Source: Hygrocybe punicea (taxonomy: Eukaryota > Basidiomycota > Agaricomycetes > Agaricales > Hygrophoraceae). From it: a stretch of DNA of 64,000 nt. The stretch's first letter is position 1; each line of letters begins with the position of its first letter. Below, piece by piece: positions 1-11,069 of this stretch. The notes under the pieces were generated by a model. It did no database searches, had not been told where the DNA came from, and was given only the letters and a program-made list of their open reading frames with translations. Both the position numbers and the translations under genes were made by a program. The stretch lies in assembly GCA_963556145.1 (NCBI GenBank), contig OY744472.1, positions 4,154,001-4,218,000 of the forward strand, in the 5' to 3' direction.

Positions 1-812
1 TAGAATAAGAGTGAACTAGACTGGATTGCAAGCACTAGCTACTACAATGAGTAACTACTAGTACTAAGAGAATGAGGGATCACACTGTATGAACCCAACT
101 AAGAGTGACTACTGAATGGTGAGGGGGGAAATCCTACTGACTACTGGAATTTTGGGGCCCTATTTATACTGTTGGAGAACAATGGGGGACTGAGAACAAT
201 GGGAAAGTGAGAACAATAGGACTGAGTCATGAGAACAATGGATGGCATCAAAGAGGCTGTGAAAAATGGGCTCTATCTCCATTTGGACTGTTTAGAACAA
301 AGGACTGCTCAGAACAATAGACCATTGTCTTTATGTAAGCAGACTATCACAATCACTCTCTGATGCATCCTATCTTATCATTATCTTATCATCCTCTTGT
401 TCACATCTTATCTAATCATTTCTCATTATCTAGCTGAGCCGCTTTTGATCAATACAAGTAAACAAGATTTGTAATCAATCCATTACTGCTAATATAGGTA
501 AGAATGCTAGTTGGGCTTGTCTCCTTGCACGCGCAATACAGAGAAATATATAATAAATACTAATAAGTGGGGGATGTGCCTCTGTGCACCATACATAAAC
601 GGCTAGGTCTGGGCATTGCTAGTGAAGCCATAATAAATGATATAAAGGTAAGCATATATCTATTTGTGTCTGTTCACTGGCATGCGTAATGTGGAAAGGC
701 ATAGAATGGGTACTAATGAGTGTAGGTGTGCATCCATAGTGTTGCACTTAAATATCTAAGTCCATGGTCCAATGGTAAACCCATGACATTACACCCAAAA
801 ACACTTGGGGTC

Positions 813-1100
813 ATGACAACGGAATCGGAGCGGGACGATGGGAGGCGAGGGAATCCGTTCAAGCATCCGTGGATCAGAGCCAAAATCAATGACCACGTAT
901 GGGCAATGCGGAAGATGGTGACAGAAACCCAACGGGAGATCTCAACGATCGCAGACAGCCTATCTGAATACGTTGCAGAGATCCATACGAAGCTAACCCA
1001 TTGGACAAAGGAGCTAAACCGGCTCCGCGCAAACCAAGCCCACATCCTTGGTCAACTTGACCTAATCGACACGAAACTCGACGAAGGGAGAAGGGAATAA
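813..1100 (+). CDS. Small coiled-coil hypothetical protein (left arm)
   Basis: A 95-residue reading frame, if the ATG at 813 is used; the frame is open from 726. The sequence is hydrophilic and helical, with heptad-like spacing across the second half (residues from about MRKMVTETQ to IDTKL) and a charged N-terminus. I do not recognise a family. It resembles short Gag-like coiled-coil proteins of non-autonomous retroelements, but no zinc knuckle is present. An identical frame with one substitution lies in the other arm, so it is either conserved or recently duplicated. The ATG at 813 is chosen because the upstream part of the frame is not protein-like. Confidence 0.4.
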   Translation: MTTESERDDGRRGNPFKHPWIRAKINDHVWAMRKMVTETQREISTIADSLSEYVAEIHTKLTHWTKELNRLRANQAHILGQLDLIDTKLDEGRRE

Positions 1101-1783
1101 AAAGGGATGGACGGAAAGGGAAACGGAATGCGGTACAATGTACATAGAGAAAAATAGAGTACATAATAAAACCTATAGACGGAAATGGTGAAACAGAAAG
1201 CTAAGTGAAATGGAATCTGGTGGTCGAGGTGGAGGACGTAGTGTTGCCGAAGTTCGGTTCAGTCCGGTTTTTCGCTATTTTTGAAAAACCAGAACCGGAA
1301 CCGTTGGTTCGGTTCAGCCAAATGCCAAACCCAAACCAGGACCGTGTCGAACAGTTCCACAGCGTTCGGTCTGCGTTCAAATGTGGTTCGAACCGCAAAC
1401 CAACCTCCAAATACCTTGCGCAGGCTGGACGTGCGTCAATTGACGTGGCTGTCACCCTCACAAGGTAGATGGGGGGGCACTCCATCTGTTTTTGCAAGGT
1501 TGGGTTGGGGCCAGGCACTTCCCATGGGCGTCCGCACGTGCTACCTACCTCACAAAGAATGGGGACGCGTCAATTGACATGCTCCGTCTGTTTTCACGAG
1601 GTTGGATGGGGCTGGGGACTTCCTATGGGCGTCCGCATGTCAATTGATGCAGCTAGGGCATGTTCATGAGGGACATACCTGGGCCGGTAGGTGGGCACAC
1701 CGCCCTCCCAGCCTTCAACTCCCCATCATCGTCGTCGTCATCGTCATCATGTTGGTGTTGGTGTTGTAAGTGGTGGTGGAGGC

Positions 1784-2312
1784 TAGTGCTGCCAAAGTTC
1801 GGTTCAGAACTGAACCGAACCCGGTTCGAACTCCGAACCGAACCGGAAGTTTGGTTCAGTCCAGCACCTTGGGCTGAACTGNNNNNNNNNNNNNNNNNNN
1901 NNNNNNNNNNNNNNNNNNNNNNNNNNNNNNNNNNNNNNNNNNNNNNNNNNNNNNNNNNNNNNNNNNNNNNNNNNNNNNNNNACCTCAAATGCTTGCATTC
2001 GAGGGTCACTCTTGTGGTGATTTGTCGGGGTTGTCGTGGCTGAGACTAAACTTTGGTGACTAAAAACGGAAATTTGCCGAAATTGGCATGTGAGTACAAC
2101 TTTCGTGTGAGCAAAATATACATGCCTGCGGACATCGGTTCAGCAGTTCTGAACCGCTTGTGAACCGTTTAGATAACCTGGGGGTTGCCTGAACCCCGAA
2201 CTGGACCCGGGGTTCAGTTCAGCCCAAGGTGCTGGACTGAACCAAACTTCCGGTTCGGTTCGGAGTTCGAACCGGGTTCGGTTCGGTTCTGAACCGAACT
2301 TTGGCAGCACTA
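1784..2312. mobile_element. Nested variant element end pair (TAGTGCTGCC)
   Basis: A second, slightly different terminus, TAGTGCTGCCAAAGTTC, begins at 1784 and is mirrored with its end at 2312, inside the outer pair. It is again followed by GGTTCGG-type subterminal repeats. Flanks GTGGAGGC and its reverse complement show symmetry, not a target duplication. The assembly gap and the unique centre (1982-2214) lie inside it. Confidence 0.5.
1882..1981. other. Assembly gap (100 N) at palindrome centre
   Basis: Exactly 100 undetermined bases, typical of a scaffold gap of unknown size, placed at the centre of the 1-4096 palindrome. The real length and content of the palindrome core are unknown. Confidence 0.99.
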
Positions 2313-2995
2313 GCCTCCACCACCACTTACAACACCAACACCAACATGATGACGATGACGACGACGATGATGGGGAGTTGAAGGCTGGGAGGGCAGTGCG
2401 CCCACCTACCGGCCCAGGTATGTCCCTCATGAACATGCCCTAGCTGCATCAATTGACATGCGGACGCCCATAGGAAGTCCCCAGCCCCATCCAACCTCGT
2501 GAAAACAGACGGAGCATGTCAATTGACGCGTCCCCATTCTTTGTGAGGTAGGTAGCACGTGCGGACGCCCATGGGAAGTGCCTGGCCCCAACCCAACCTT
2601 GCAAAAACAGATGGAGTGCCCCCCCATCTACCTTGTGAGGGTGACAGCCACGTCAATTGACGCACGTCCAGCCTGCGCAAGGTATTTGGAGGTTGGTTTG
2701 CGGTTCGAACCACGTTTGAACGCAGACCGAACGCTGTGGAACTGTTCGACACGGTCCTGGTTTGGGTTTGGCATTTGGCTGAACCGAACCAACGGTTCCG
2801 GTTCTGGTTTTTCAAAAATAGCGAAAAACCGGACTGAACCGAACTTCGGCAACACTACGTCCTCCACCTCGACCACCAGATTCCATTTCACTTAGCTTTC
2901 TGTTTCACCATTTCCGTCTATAGGTTTTATTATGTACTCTATTTTTCTCTATGTACATTGTACCGCATTCCGTTTCCCTTTCCGTCCATCCCTTT

Positions 2996-3283
2996 TTATT
3001 CCCTTCTCCCTTCGTCGAGTTTCGTGTCGATTAGGTCAAGTTGACCAAGGATGTGGGCTTGGTTTGCGCGGAGCCGGTTTAGCTCCTTTGTCCAATGGGT
3101 TAGCTTCGTATGGATCTCTGCAACGTATTCAGATAGGCTGTCTGCGATCGTCAAGATCTCCCGTTGGGTTTCCGTCACCATCTTCCGCATTGCCCATACG
3201 TGGTCATTGATTTTGGCTCTGATCCACGGATGCTTGAACGGATTCCCTCGCCTCCCATCGTCCCGCTCCGATTCCGTTGTCAT
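2996..3283 (-). CDS. Small coiled-coil hypothetical protein (right arm copy)
   Basis: Mirror copy of the 95-residue coiled-coil frame at 813-1100, differing by one residue (leucine for serine after QREI). Same length, start and stop. Function unknown. The open frame in both arms says little about selection, because the arms are almost identical. Confidence 0.4.
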   Translation of the reverse strand: MTTESERDDGRRGNPFKHPWIRAKINDHVWAMRKMVTETQREILTIADSLSEYVAEIHTKLTHWTKELNRLRANQAHILGQLDLIDTKLDEGRRE

Positions 3284-3759
3284 GACCCCAAGTGTTTTTG
3301 GGTGTAATGTCATGGGTTTACCATTGGACCATGGACTTAGATATTTAAGTGCAACACTATGGATGCACACCTACACTCATTAGTACCCATTCTATGCCTT
3401 TCCACATTACGCATGCCAGTGAACAGACACAAATAGCATATATGCTTACCTTTATATCATTTATTATGGCTTCACTAGCAATGCCCAGACCTAGCCGTTT
3501 ATGTATGGTGCACAGAGGCACATCCCCCACTTATTAGTATTTATTATATATTTCTCTGTATTGCGCGTGCAAGGAGACAAGCCCAACTAGCATTCTTACC
3601 TATATTAGCAGTAATGGATTGATTACAAATCTTGTTTACTTGTATTGATCAAAAGCGGCTCAGCTAGATAATGAGAAATGATTAGATAAGATGTGAACAA
3701 GAGGATGATAAGATAATGATAAGATAGGATGCATCAGAGAGTGATTGTGATAGTCTGCT

Positions 3760-4096
3760 TACATAAAGACAATGGTCTATTGTTCTGAGCAGTCCTTTGT
3801 TCTAAACAGTCCAAATGGAGATAGAGCCCATTTTTCACAGCCTCTTTGATGCCATCCATTGTTCTCATGACTCAGTCCTATTGTTCTCACTTTCCCATTG
3901 TTCTCAGTCCCCCATTGTTCTCCAACAGTATAAATAGGGCCCCAAAATTCCAGTAGTCAGTAGGATTTCCCCCCTCACCATTCAGTAGTCACTCTTAGTT
4001 GGGTTCATACAGTGTGATCCCTCATTCTCTTAGTACTAGTAGTTACTCATTGTAGTAGCTAGTGCTTGCAATCCAGTCTAGTTCACTCTTATTCTA
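3760..4096 (+). promoter_or_regulatory. LTR- or promoter-like segment with TATA box (mirrored at 1-337, minus)
   Basis: A TATAAATA box lies at 3929-3936, mirrored at 161-168. Upstream are several spaced copies of ATTGTTCT (about 3778-3920), and downstream a CT-rich stretch. This is the usual look of the U3/R part of a fungal LTR or a strong promoter. I could not find a convincing LTR end, PBS or partner LTR, so this is a tentative call. Confidence 0.3.
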
Positions 4097-4553
4097 TCAT
4101 TCTCTGAGTTCCCCTTGTCATCAAGGAGAATTCACCCAGTTCACTTAGTCCAATCAATTCATTAGTCAGCATTAGTCAGATAGATACACTTCTAAGGTTA
4201 AGGTTTCATCCTAAACAAAACAGGGTATTCAAAAGGTATTAAAGATATCCCTGAACTAGTAGCCAATGTGTGTTTGGAGCTTCGGATTTAAGTCAGATAT
4301 TATAACCAGAGATACTCTTCATTGAATAGGCCCTGTAGCCAAAACCACCCATATTCAACTGGTGAATATTGTTATCGGTATTCATTAGTTCATATTTTTA
4401 TATTCCAGTAGTGAATATTAGTATTTTCAGTACATCACACACCCAATTGCTATTCATACCCACTCAAAGTCTCAATTCTTAATTGAAGAGACCTCACTAT
4501 TACATTCTATTGATTCATATAGTACATATACCCACAAACCCCTTCCTGATAGG
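4097..4553. other. No gene seen
   Basis: AT-rich sequence right of the palindrome with no convincing open frame. It could be the leader or internal start of a retroelement whose LTR-like part is at 3760-4096, but I see no primer-binding site. Confidence 0.4.
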
Positions 4554-5851
4554 TTATTTAGATTTTAGAAACCCATGAACAACAAGAAGGTACCTGAACA
4601 AAGTCAACTCCGGTAATTCTTGGTGAAACAAACATTCACATAACACCGTATCTGGTTCAACATCGGTCAACATCCGTTTGCTTGTTGACACCTCTCCGGC
4701 CCGTAGCTTGGGCTTCTTCACCGGCTTCGGAATCTTCTTCGCTACGATCTTTCACTTTGGACTTCCCGCCTTCGCCTTCCCTTTCCATTCCGCTTTCCCA
4801 GTTCCAGTGGCTGGTCCCTTCGTCGATAACCCGCAGCATCATTTAAGCCTTTTGCAACGGTCGCACGCATACCCTTCAATTTCGCAACAAACCGTGTTGG
4901 CGGTCACACACGCATCGCATTGCCGGATCTGGAACGACTGCATATACTACGAATTAATTAGGCACAATGGATATACGAGTCCATGAGATATTACTTACCC
5001 CCAGAAGCTTTCCCTTCAGTCCCGTGTCCCCATTCCTGCTTGCGTTCGAAAAGTCATCCCCACTATTGTACTCCCTGTGAACAGTTTTGTTGTCCCGGTT
5101 GACCCTTTTATCCTGGTTGACCTTTTTGTTTTTGATCATGTTAAGTACTTGGAGTTTTTCGTATTTTCGTAGTTGTTGGTCAGACCAGGTGCCCTCCTCG
5201 TCCTCGCTTCCATGATTGCTGGTTTGTCTGGTCTCCTCCCGGTCCCTTTCCGCAGCTGCATCAGCCTCCCTTTTTGCTGCCTCTGCTGCCTTCGCCCTTT
5301 CCGCCTCCTCGACCCACTTCTCCACCTCCGCCCTCCTATTTATCTCCTCCTCGTACTGACGCAAATCCTCTGCCCATTTCTGCTTGAGCTCCGCCGCCTC
5401 CTCGACCCATTGTTTCCTTGCTTTCTCCTCCTCCTTTTCCTCCTGCAACCGTGACGCTTCCTCGACTTCCCGACGCACCACCGCTTCCTGCTCCTGCTTC
5501 TTGTATTCCTCCCAGCTCCACAACCACTCCTCAACCTCCACCACCATCTCTCCACCCCTCGAGAAGTCCCTTGGTTCCATCACGTCAATTCCGTTGTCCC
5601 GGATTTCCATCAATATTCCCCTGTAGTTCTGCTGCCGGGTATCGTTAGTTCGTGCCGTTTACAGGAACGGGATCTCTTACCATGGCCTGTCATCATCTCA
5701 CCACCCATTGCCATGCCTCGTTCTTGAATCCATCGTGTACAATATCGATTCTGGCCACGTCGACTTCTAGTAACTCAGCTATGGCGTTCTTGAAGTCTTG
5801 CCACATTTCCGCATTGAGAGTGTTGAGGAAGTTGTCATATTCCGTCAACAT
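4554..5851 (-). pseudogene. Coiled-coil, Cys-cluster protein (Gag-like or zinc-cluster-like), decayed
   Basis: Three exons can be read on minus: about 5851-5702, 5631-4999 and 4937-4554. The introns of 70 and 61 bp have GTGAGA/GTAAGT donors, and intron 1 has a CTAAC branch motif; both keep phase 0. Exon 1 gives a short helical segment (LTEYDNFLNTLNAEMWQDF). Exon 2 is a long, highly charged Glu/Lys/Arg-rich coiled coil from about residue 75 to 180. Exon 3 has a cysteine cluster, CDACVTANTVC then ACDRCK, followed by a Lys-rich tail. This layout, helix then coiled coil then CxxC pairs, is common in unnamed agaricomycete proteins; the family is not named here. Two in-frame TGA stops (minus, at 4839-4841 and 4752-4754) break exon 3, so it is probably dead. 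The start at 5851 is the first ATG in the exon 1 frame. Confidence 0.5.
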
Positions 5852-7026
5852 CTGGCATTGGTGTTGGTGTTTGTTGGTGTTGGGCTTGTTGAGGTTGTTG
5901 TCGAGATTGTTGAAGTCACGTTGAAAAGTTTTCTTGTTTGTATTTGTTGCCCCATCACGTGACCATTATTCCCTTGTCCAGCTGTCTCGCCCATACTATT
6001 TTGGTAGCTCCGGATCGCCCCTCCCGACGCTTCGATACCCACCAGCTTTGACTCTGCTCACGTTGTACTCCCATTTCTGCCTGTTTTTGACATCGTTTCC
6101 GCTCTTTTCTTCCCATGACCCCAGGATCTTCGTTACTTCGTATGGATCGACCAGGGATGATCTCAATCTGAGTCCTGACTGGATGTAGAGGCTCCGGATT
6201 GTGTGGATCTGTTTCCCCTTCATATCTCACTCCGTTCCCATCCATTCCCATTCCCATATCGTCGATTCCGTTTGATTCAGCTCATTCCTATCGATTCCGC
6301 TCCAGATTCCGCCTCCGGAATTGTTCCTACATGCAATGAAATGTCCCTAACAACCCGGAATCAGTACGTTTCTAGTTATATATCATATATCTTCGTTTCC
6401 CGTCTCCTAGTACATAGCATTCCACCTATACTCCACTCCACTCCACCCCTATCATTTACAGCCATCGCACTTACAGCACAGGATCCCTCTCAGTAGAATA
6501 AAAGTAGCACATTTATACTACAAACAATATAGAAATACCGATACCCAGAGTCCCATATAGAATCCTCTTATCATCCCATCTCATTGATACTTGCCTTTGT
6601 CCTTTCCCATACTCTCCCTCAGAGTCCAGAACCCCTGGATTCGGGTTGGATTGACTAGACCTTTCTAAAAGAAACTAAATTCCTCTGATCACTTCTTAGC
6701 TGATCACCACTTTCCGTGGATTCCCATTCCGGGTCTACAACAGAACTCGCCATCACAACGTGGCCTGGCGCTTTGATGCTCAACGAGGGTCACAGCTGCA
6801 TAGTTTGGGTCGACAAGGGTGAATGCTGGGCCCTAGGGAACTGAACAAAGGGTGCTGGGGTGACGTGAGAGCCTGGAGTATGAATAAAAAAAGTGTCCGT
6901 TGCTCTGCAGTGGGTGGTGAGGCCGAAAAAAGTCGTTTCACGAGAAAAGCAGTAAGGGAGGTCAAAAAAAAGGCAGAAAGTGACAAGAAAAGAATCCGCA
7001 AGTCAAATCACACTCTCATCACCACG
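5852..7026. other. No intact gene; probable interior of a truncated LTR element
   Basis: Short overlapping frames only. On minus this stretch lies just downstream of the LTR and PBS-like site at 7027-7183, so part of it may be element interior. No second LTR of that element was found. Confidence 0.35.
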
Positions 7027-7183
7027 TGGAGAGGTCCCAAGGGACCTCTCAGGGTGCTCACGCCGAAATCGTGTGGAACAGAGTCGATATCGAAGGATGA
7101 GACTGACTACTACATCAGGAAGCCTACTGACTAAGGTCAACCATGGGAACTGGGCACATGACAGCCCAGGCACATCTACTACA
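7027..7183 (-). repeat. LTR (157 bp) of a short LTR element, minus orientation
   Basis: On minus it starts TGTAGTAGATGTGCCTGG at 7183 and ends with CTCTCCA at 7027. Two bases later comes a primer-binding-like TGGTGATGAGAG (7024 downward). The 5' part and the GGTCCC/GGGACC hairpin near the end match the LTR at 10320-10466. It interrupts the hAT transposase frame at its LTR start. No partner LTR was found in the window, so the element is truncated or a solo LTR plus leader. Confidence 0.6.
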
Positions 7184-8483
7184 GTGTAACAATATAACAC
7201 TATAATGTGAGGGAATTTAATGATGAGAAGCCTTCGCACTTTGCGAGACTCCCCAGAAGCATCAGTCACAAAGGCAATCACAGTTACACCCCATTTACTC
7301 TCTGCAAGTTCAATCACCTCAACCATGAGCTGCAACAGGTTTTCGGCCATTTTTCACTCCCCAGATGCATTGTGGACATGCAGTGTATGGATCTTTCCAC
7401 AGGATGCATCAGTTTCCAGGGGTGAGAGATGACAAAGTGCTTACCTTGTGATTTGCACTCATCATGAATGCAATGAGATGGTGATGGTTTTCTCCGGTCC
7501 AACCATCTGCTTGAAGAGTCGCCAAATGACCTCTTGCTCGTTTAATAGCATCTTCTCGAAGGTGGATAACAGCTTGAGGGAGAAGCCATCCAGTAAGAAC
7601 CTTCCGAGAAGGTGATATAACCCATGAGAGGGGAAGTCCTGCGGAAGCTGTGAGGTGAGCAATGCACTCTTCAAAATGTGGCTGGTTAAATGGTGGGAAT
7701 ATGCAGGTGAGTTGTGATGATGCTTTACGCTTAACAAGGTGAGGCTGTGATTGTGCAGGTGTTAGCAAGCCAGACTCCGAAACAGCTGGACTTGTAGCTC
7801 TTGACAGTCCTGCATCCAAAAAGGTTCCAAGGTATGGGGAAGGTAATGGTGAACATTGCGCCGAGGTGGGAGTGCTTCAGAGGGGATAGTAATTACTTGT
7901 TCCAGGTCCAGTTGACGAGCTCGCAGCTGGATCTCAAGGGAATGGTGGATTTAACAACATTGGGCTAGGTGCAAATCCAGAAGGGCCCAGATGAAAATTG
8001 GGAGGAGGAGGCATGTTTGTTGGTTGGTAGGAGTGAGTGCTTATAGGTTGGGGGGACTCTTCACTTCGCTCTTGTTCAGCTTGTAACTTGACTTCGGGAG
8101 GCTGGTATGTGCAGGATCTGAGATGTATGATAAGAGTCCCAGCTCATGCTGGAAGCCAACCTCTCCGCTGGTCTTTAGCACATTTTTGCATCCACACTTC
8201 AAATTCAATACAGGTTATTAAAAGCCTGCATAATGAGTGGAAGAGATGTACGAAAAGACTCAATTCCTTCTAAGGGCTGTAACTCTTGTCGCAATCCTGT
8301 TGAGATCTCCATTTGCTGCTCCTGCAAGACCTCAGCCTTGTGGTGGCGAAAGCACTGCTTACAGTATACCCTAGCCAATGAATGTCCAGATGAAAACCAT
8401 GCCTCTGGATCCTTTGGACGAATGTCCAATCGAGGATGGTCATGGAAGTAATCTCGCCACCACTTTCTTGCTCTGGAACTCAT
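7184..8483 (-). pseudogene. hAT/DUF659-like transposase, 3' part cut off by an LTR
   Basis: Exons on minus: about 8483-8205, 7819-7410 and 7350-7184. The first has a BED-like Cys/His region (YCKQCFRHH). The second has the first acidic motif of the RNase H-like core (LQADGWTGENHHH). The third has the second acidic block (VTDASGESRKVRRLL) and runs to KFPHIIVLYCY. In this family the last motif normally continues as a CYAH-type zinc/His motif, but the frame stops being homologous exactly where the LTR begins (7183). The C-terminal dimerisation region is missing. Non-functional unless spliced elsewhere. Confidence 0.6.
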
Positions 8484-8795
8484 TGTGTGAAGAGGGGGGG
8501 AAGTGGTGTCCTTCTGGACCAAGGAGCTTTATCAAGATCTGATAATCATCAAGTTTCAGTGACTGACTGAGCACCTTATCAAAGGTGCCGATCATGCTGA
8601 TGTGCCAAAAGAGGCAATCAGGCAAATGTATGGTTGCTTATGTACAAATGTTGGTAATATGTTTGGCAACATGTTGTGTGTTGCCAACACTAACTTCAGC
8701 ATTATTGCGCCAACAGCCCAACACTGCCTGGATATACCAGCACCGCCATTGATCATTAATCGACGATTCTTGATATCTAGGTTGCTGATCTTCCT
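8484..8795. other. No gene seen
   Basis: Short stretch between the hAT fragment and the LTR element. The minus-strand frame over 8440-8625 could be a further 5' exon of the hAT gene, but nothing shows it. Confidence 0.3.
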
Positions 8796-10466
8796 TGTAG
8801 ATGGCTCCTCTCCCATCCACCTTTGACCTTTCCATTGGATTCCGTCCCCGATCCTGAGAGGTCCCTCGGGACCACTCCATCGTGGTGATGAGAACGCAAT
8901 TCGAGCCACGCCACTGGAGACCACAACATTCCACTCACACAGACCCTTTTTGAGTACAGCAACAGAGATTTTCAAGCACAGAGTACCCCCCCGAGAGCCC
9001 ACCCGCGCAATTCCACACAGCACACCCATGCAAAACACTACAGAAAACAATCTCCGATGGCCCCAGCATTACGTCTGCATTATTCTACATGCCCCACAAC
9101 CATCCTCACCACCTTTCATACTTCCTCACCATTCCACACAGCCACTTCGCGCAGCCACGTCACCAGCTTCGCCCACCAGAAATCTGACCACCCATGCGCA
9201 CCCACAGCACCCCACGCTCCTTAGACGACCCCCACGAGGCTGCCGAGCTGGACAGTGCATCCAACAACGCCGTCATGCAGCAAGACGCGCCCTCGACATC
9301 ATCGTCCCCATTTTCGACCTACCATTTTTCATTCGGACGCCCACAGGTTCACTACTGAATACACAGACGCTTGAGACCCCCCCGCATCCGTACAGCAGCT
9401 CTACCCACCCCATATTCACCTGCGCCGTCCTCACCAACACCGTTATCACGCCTACCCATTCGTTGCCGCGTTGCCCAACTGCCACGTCACCACATCGACT
9501 CGCGCTTCTGGCACACGCCAGCACCCATTTCCTCGACCCCATTGGCATGGCACAACATGCCCATGCTGGATCCCTCGCGTCTGCAGTACCAATACAACCC
9601 CAACGGCCTATACACACGCAAACGATGCGTCCGGCCCCACCCAGCATAACCAAACGACGAACCGGACATACACGCACCTGCGAGCCCCACGCCGACTCAT
9701 TTTACGGCCCCGCACGCCCATTTCCAACACGATCGACCTTGACCGTGCAAGCTCCAGGCAGAAAAACCAGCCCAATGCCATCAGCACATCCCACCCCTCC
9801 ATATTCCCATTTACACACACGTGGCCCCACATCCCAATCCTCCATGTGTCTACACAACACCCCAACAACCTACCCACGCAATACGACAATCCCCAACCGC
9901 GTGCCCAACGACCCGAACCCATCCACCCCCGCCCCCACAGCCATGGCCCCACCCCCGCGACCTACCACAACGGCCGTACCCCAAACGGATGCGTTCATGG
10001 CCCTGCCCACGTATCGTATGGCAGCCCCACGTTCCCTCGTGTTGACTCACGCCCAATGACCCACCCACCAACTCCACGCCGTCTCGTTCTGCCCCCTTTT
10101 CCACATTCCACTACGTCTTTTTTTCACAATGACCTACCCTTGTTAGATCCATCTGGAGTAGACTAGTCTACACCTTCTCCTTTTGTGCTTTTCTTTGTGC
10201 TCTTCCTGTTCTCCCTGTGTTCCCTTTCTGTTGTCTTCCAGTCCTTCAGTTTCTTTCTTTTTTTGTTTCACTTGTCTCTTGCTAGCGACGAGGGCATCGC
10301 TATGAGAGAGAGGGGCACTTGTAGTAGTGGTGCCTGGCAGGTCACGTGACCACACCCTTAGTCAGTAGTCGTTCCTGATGTGGTAGACAGTTCTCTATCC
10401 CATCCACCTTTGACCTTTCCATTGGATTCCGTCCCCGATCCCGAGAGGTCCCTCGGGACCACTCCA
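8796..10466 (+). mobile_element. Non-autonomous LTR retrotransposon (TRIM-like)
   Basis: A truncated 5' LTR (8796-8879) and a 3' LTR (10320-10466) share about 75 bp, including a GGTCCC-TC-GGGACC hairpin and the end CACTCCA. Three bases after the 5' LTR is TGGTGATGAGA, the same PBS-like site as at 7024 (minus) and 58446. A purine tract (GAGAGAGAGGGG) sits just before the 3' LTR. The 1.4 kb interior has only a Gag-like frame and no reverse transcriptase, protease or integrase. No target duplication is visible, as expected because the 5' LTR start is missing. Confidence 0.6.
9194..9649 (+). pseudogene. Gag-like Pro/Ser/Thr-rich protein of the LTR element
   Basis: Starts MRTHSTPRSLDD at 9194. 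It has an acidic-polar N-terminus, then low-complexity Pro/Thr/Ser sequence, ending near PMLDPSRLQYQYNPNGLY. One in-frame TGA (9356-9358) interrupts it. Overlapping long frames here (8950-10059 and 9471-10166) are also Pro/Thr-rich and come from the C-rich base composition. The coding frame is chosen for its more varied composition. No zinc knuckle or enzyme motif. Confidence 0.35.
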
Positions 10467-10818
10467 ACGTGCAAATGCAAATGCCATCCAAACCACCACC
10501 ACCCAACACCATCCACCAAGGTTACCACCACAAATGCGAACAGCAGCAGCAATGGCAACAGCAGCAGCAATTGCCACACACCACAACAGGAGCGGGAACA
10601 GGAGGGACTTCAGCTGCAACACCCCATCTCCCCACGTTCAGGCACCAGCTGCCAGCACCCACACCCAATGACATGGACGAGTGACAAACGGTGGCACACA
10701 GGAGGATGATGGGGATGGTGGGGTGGAGCCGTGACAGCAGAACGAGGAGGGTGAACACGAAGGATGGGCAGGGCAGGGCAAAGTACCCCACCCTCCGTTT
10801 ATTTTATTTTAATAATAT

Positions 10819-10993
10819 TACTGTAATACATGGGTCATCAGGTAACCCATGACTCGTCTCATACCCATCCAACCTGCCAGCTAGCCAAATGGGTCTGCCA
10901 CCTGACCCGTACCTGCAATCTGGGTATGCGTATTTGTCCGATCAGGTATGGGTCCATGGGAAATACCTGGGGGTTACCCATGCAGATGCCTAC
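10819..10993. mobile_element. Degenerate MITE related to the one at 61705
   Basis: The start (TACTGTAATACATGGGT) and end (GGGGGTTACCCATGCAG) match, with changes, the termini of the TSD-proven MITE at 61705-62022. The interior is rich in GGGTA/TACCC-like motifs. No target duplication survives. It sits directly upstream of the exon at 11070 and may have removed the earlier exons of that gene. Confidence 0.4.
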
Positions 10994-11069
10994 ATGGCCC
11001 TGGGAGGAATGATGGTAAAATGTCCATGTTTCATGATCTTTTCTTACCAAAAATCTTTGCTTTACACAG

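Larger units (their letters stand above)
1239..2857. mobile_element. hAT-type non-autonomous element ends (TAGTGTTGCC family), outer pair
   Basis: An end TAGTGTTGCCGAAGTTC starts at 1239, and its reverse complement ends at 2857. Subterminal GGTTCGG/CCGAACC motifs are repeated many times. The same family has proven 8-bp target duplications at 22075-23241. Here the flanks are GGAGGACG on the left and its reverse complement on the right. The pair therefore reflects inverted duplication of one end rather than one clean insertion. Confidence 0.6.
1..4096. repeat. Long inverted repeat (palindrome), arms ~1.88 kb
   Basis: Positions 1-1881 read as the reverse complement of 2215-4096: base 1 pairs with 4096, and base 1881 with 2215 after a one-base offset. 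The arms differ at only a few sites, for example a C/R change in the ORF near 1381 and an S/L change in the ORF near 940. The unpaired centre is 1982-2214 plus the gap of 100 N. The arm contains an LTR- or promoter-like segment with a TATA box, a small coiled-coil ORF, and two nested ends of the TAGTG(T/C)TGCC element family. The flanks of those nested ends are mirror images, not direct duplications, so the whole tract was duplicated inversely. The left end may extend beyond the window. It could be a real fold-back structure or a haplotype mis-join at the gap. Confidence 0.85.

Noticed and set aside
1239..2857. A single hAT-type insertion spanning 1239-2857
   Set aside because: The 8-bp flanks are reverse complements of each other, not direct repeats, so they are part of the larger palindrome.
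8950..10166. Overlapping 369- and 231-residue Pro/Thr frames as separate genes
   Set aside because: Overlapping frames in C-rich interior of an LTR element; composition follows the base bias.
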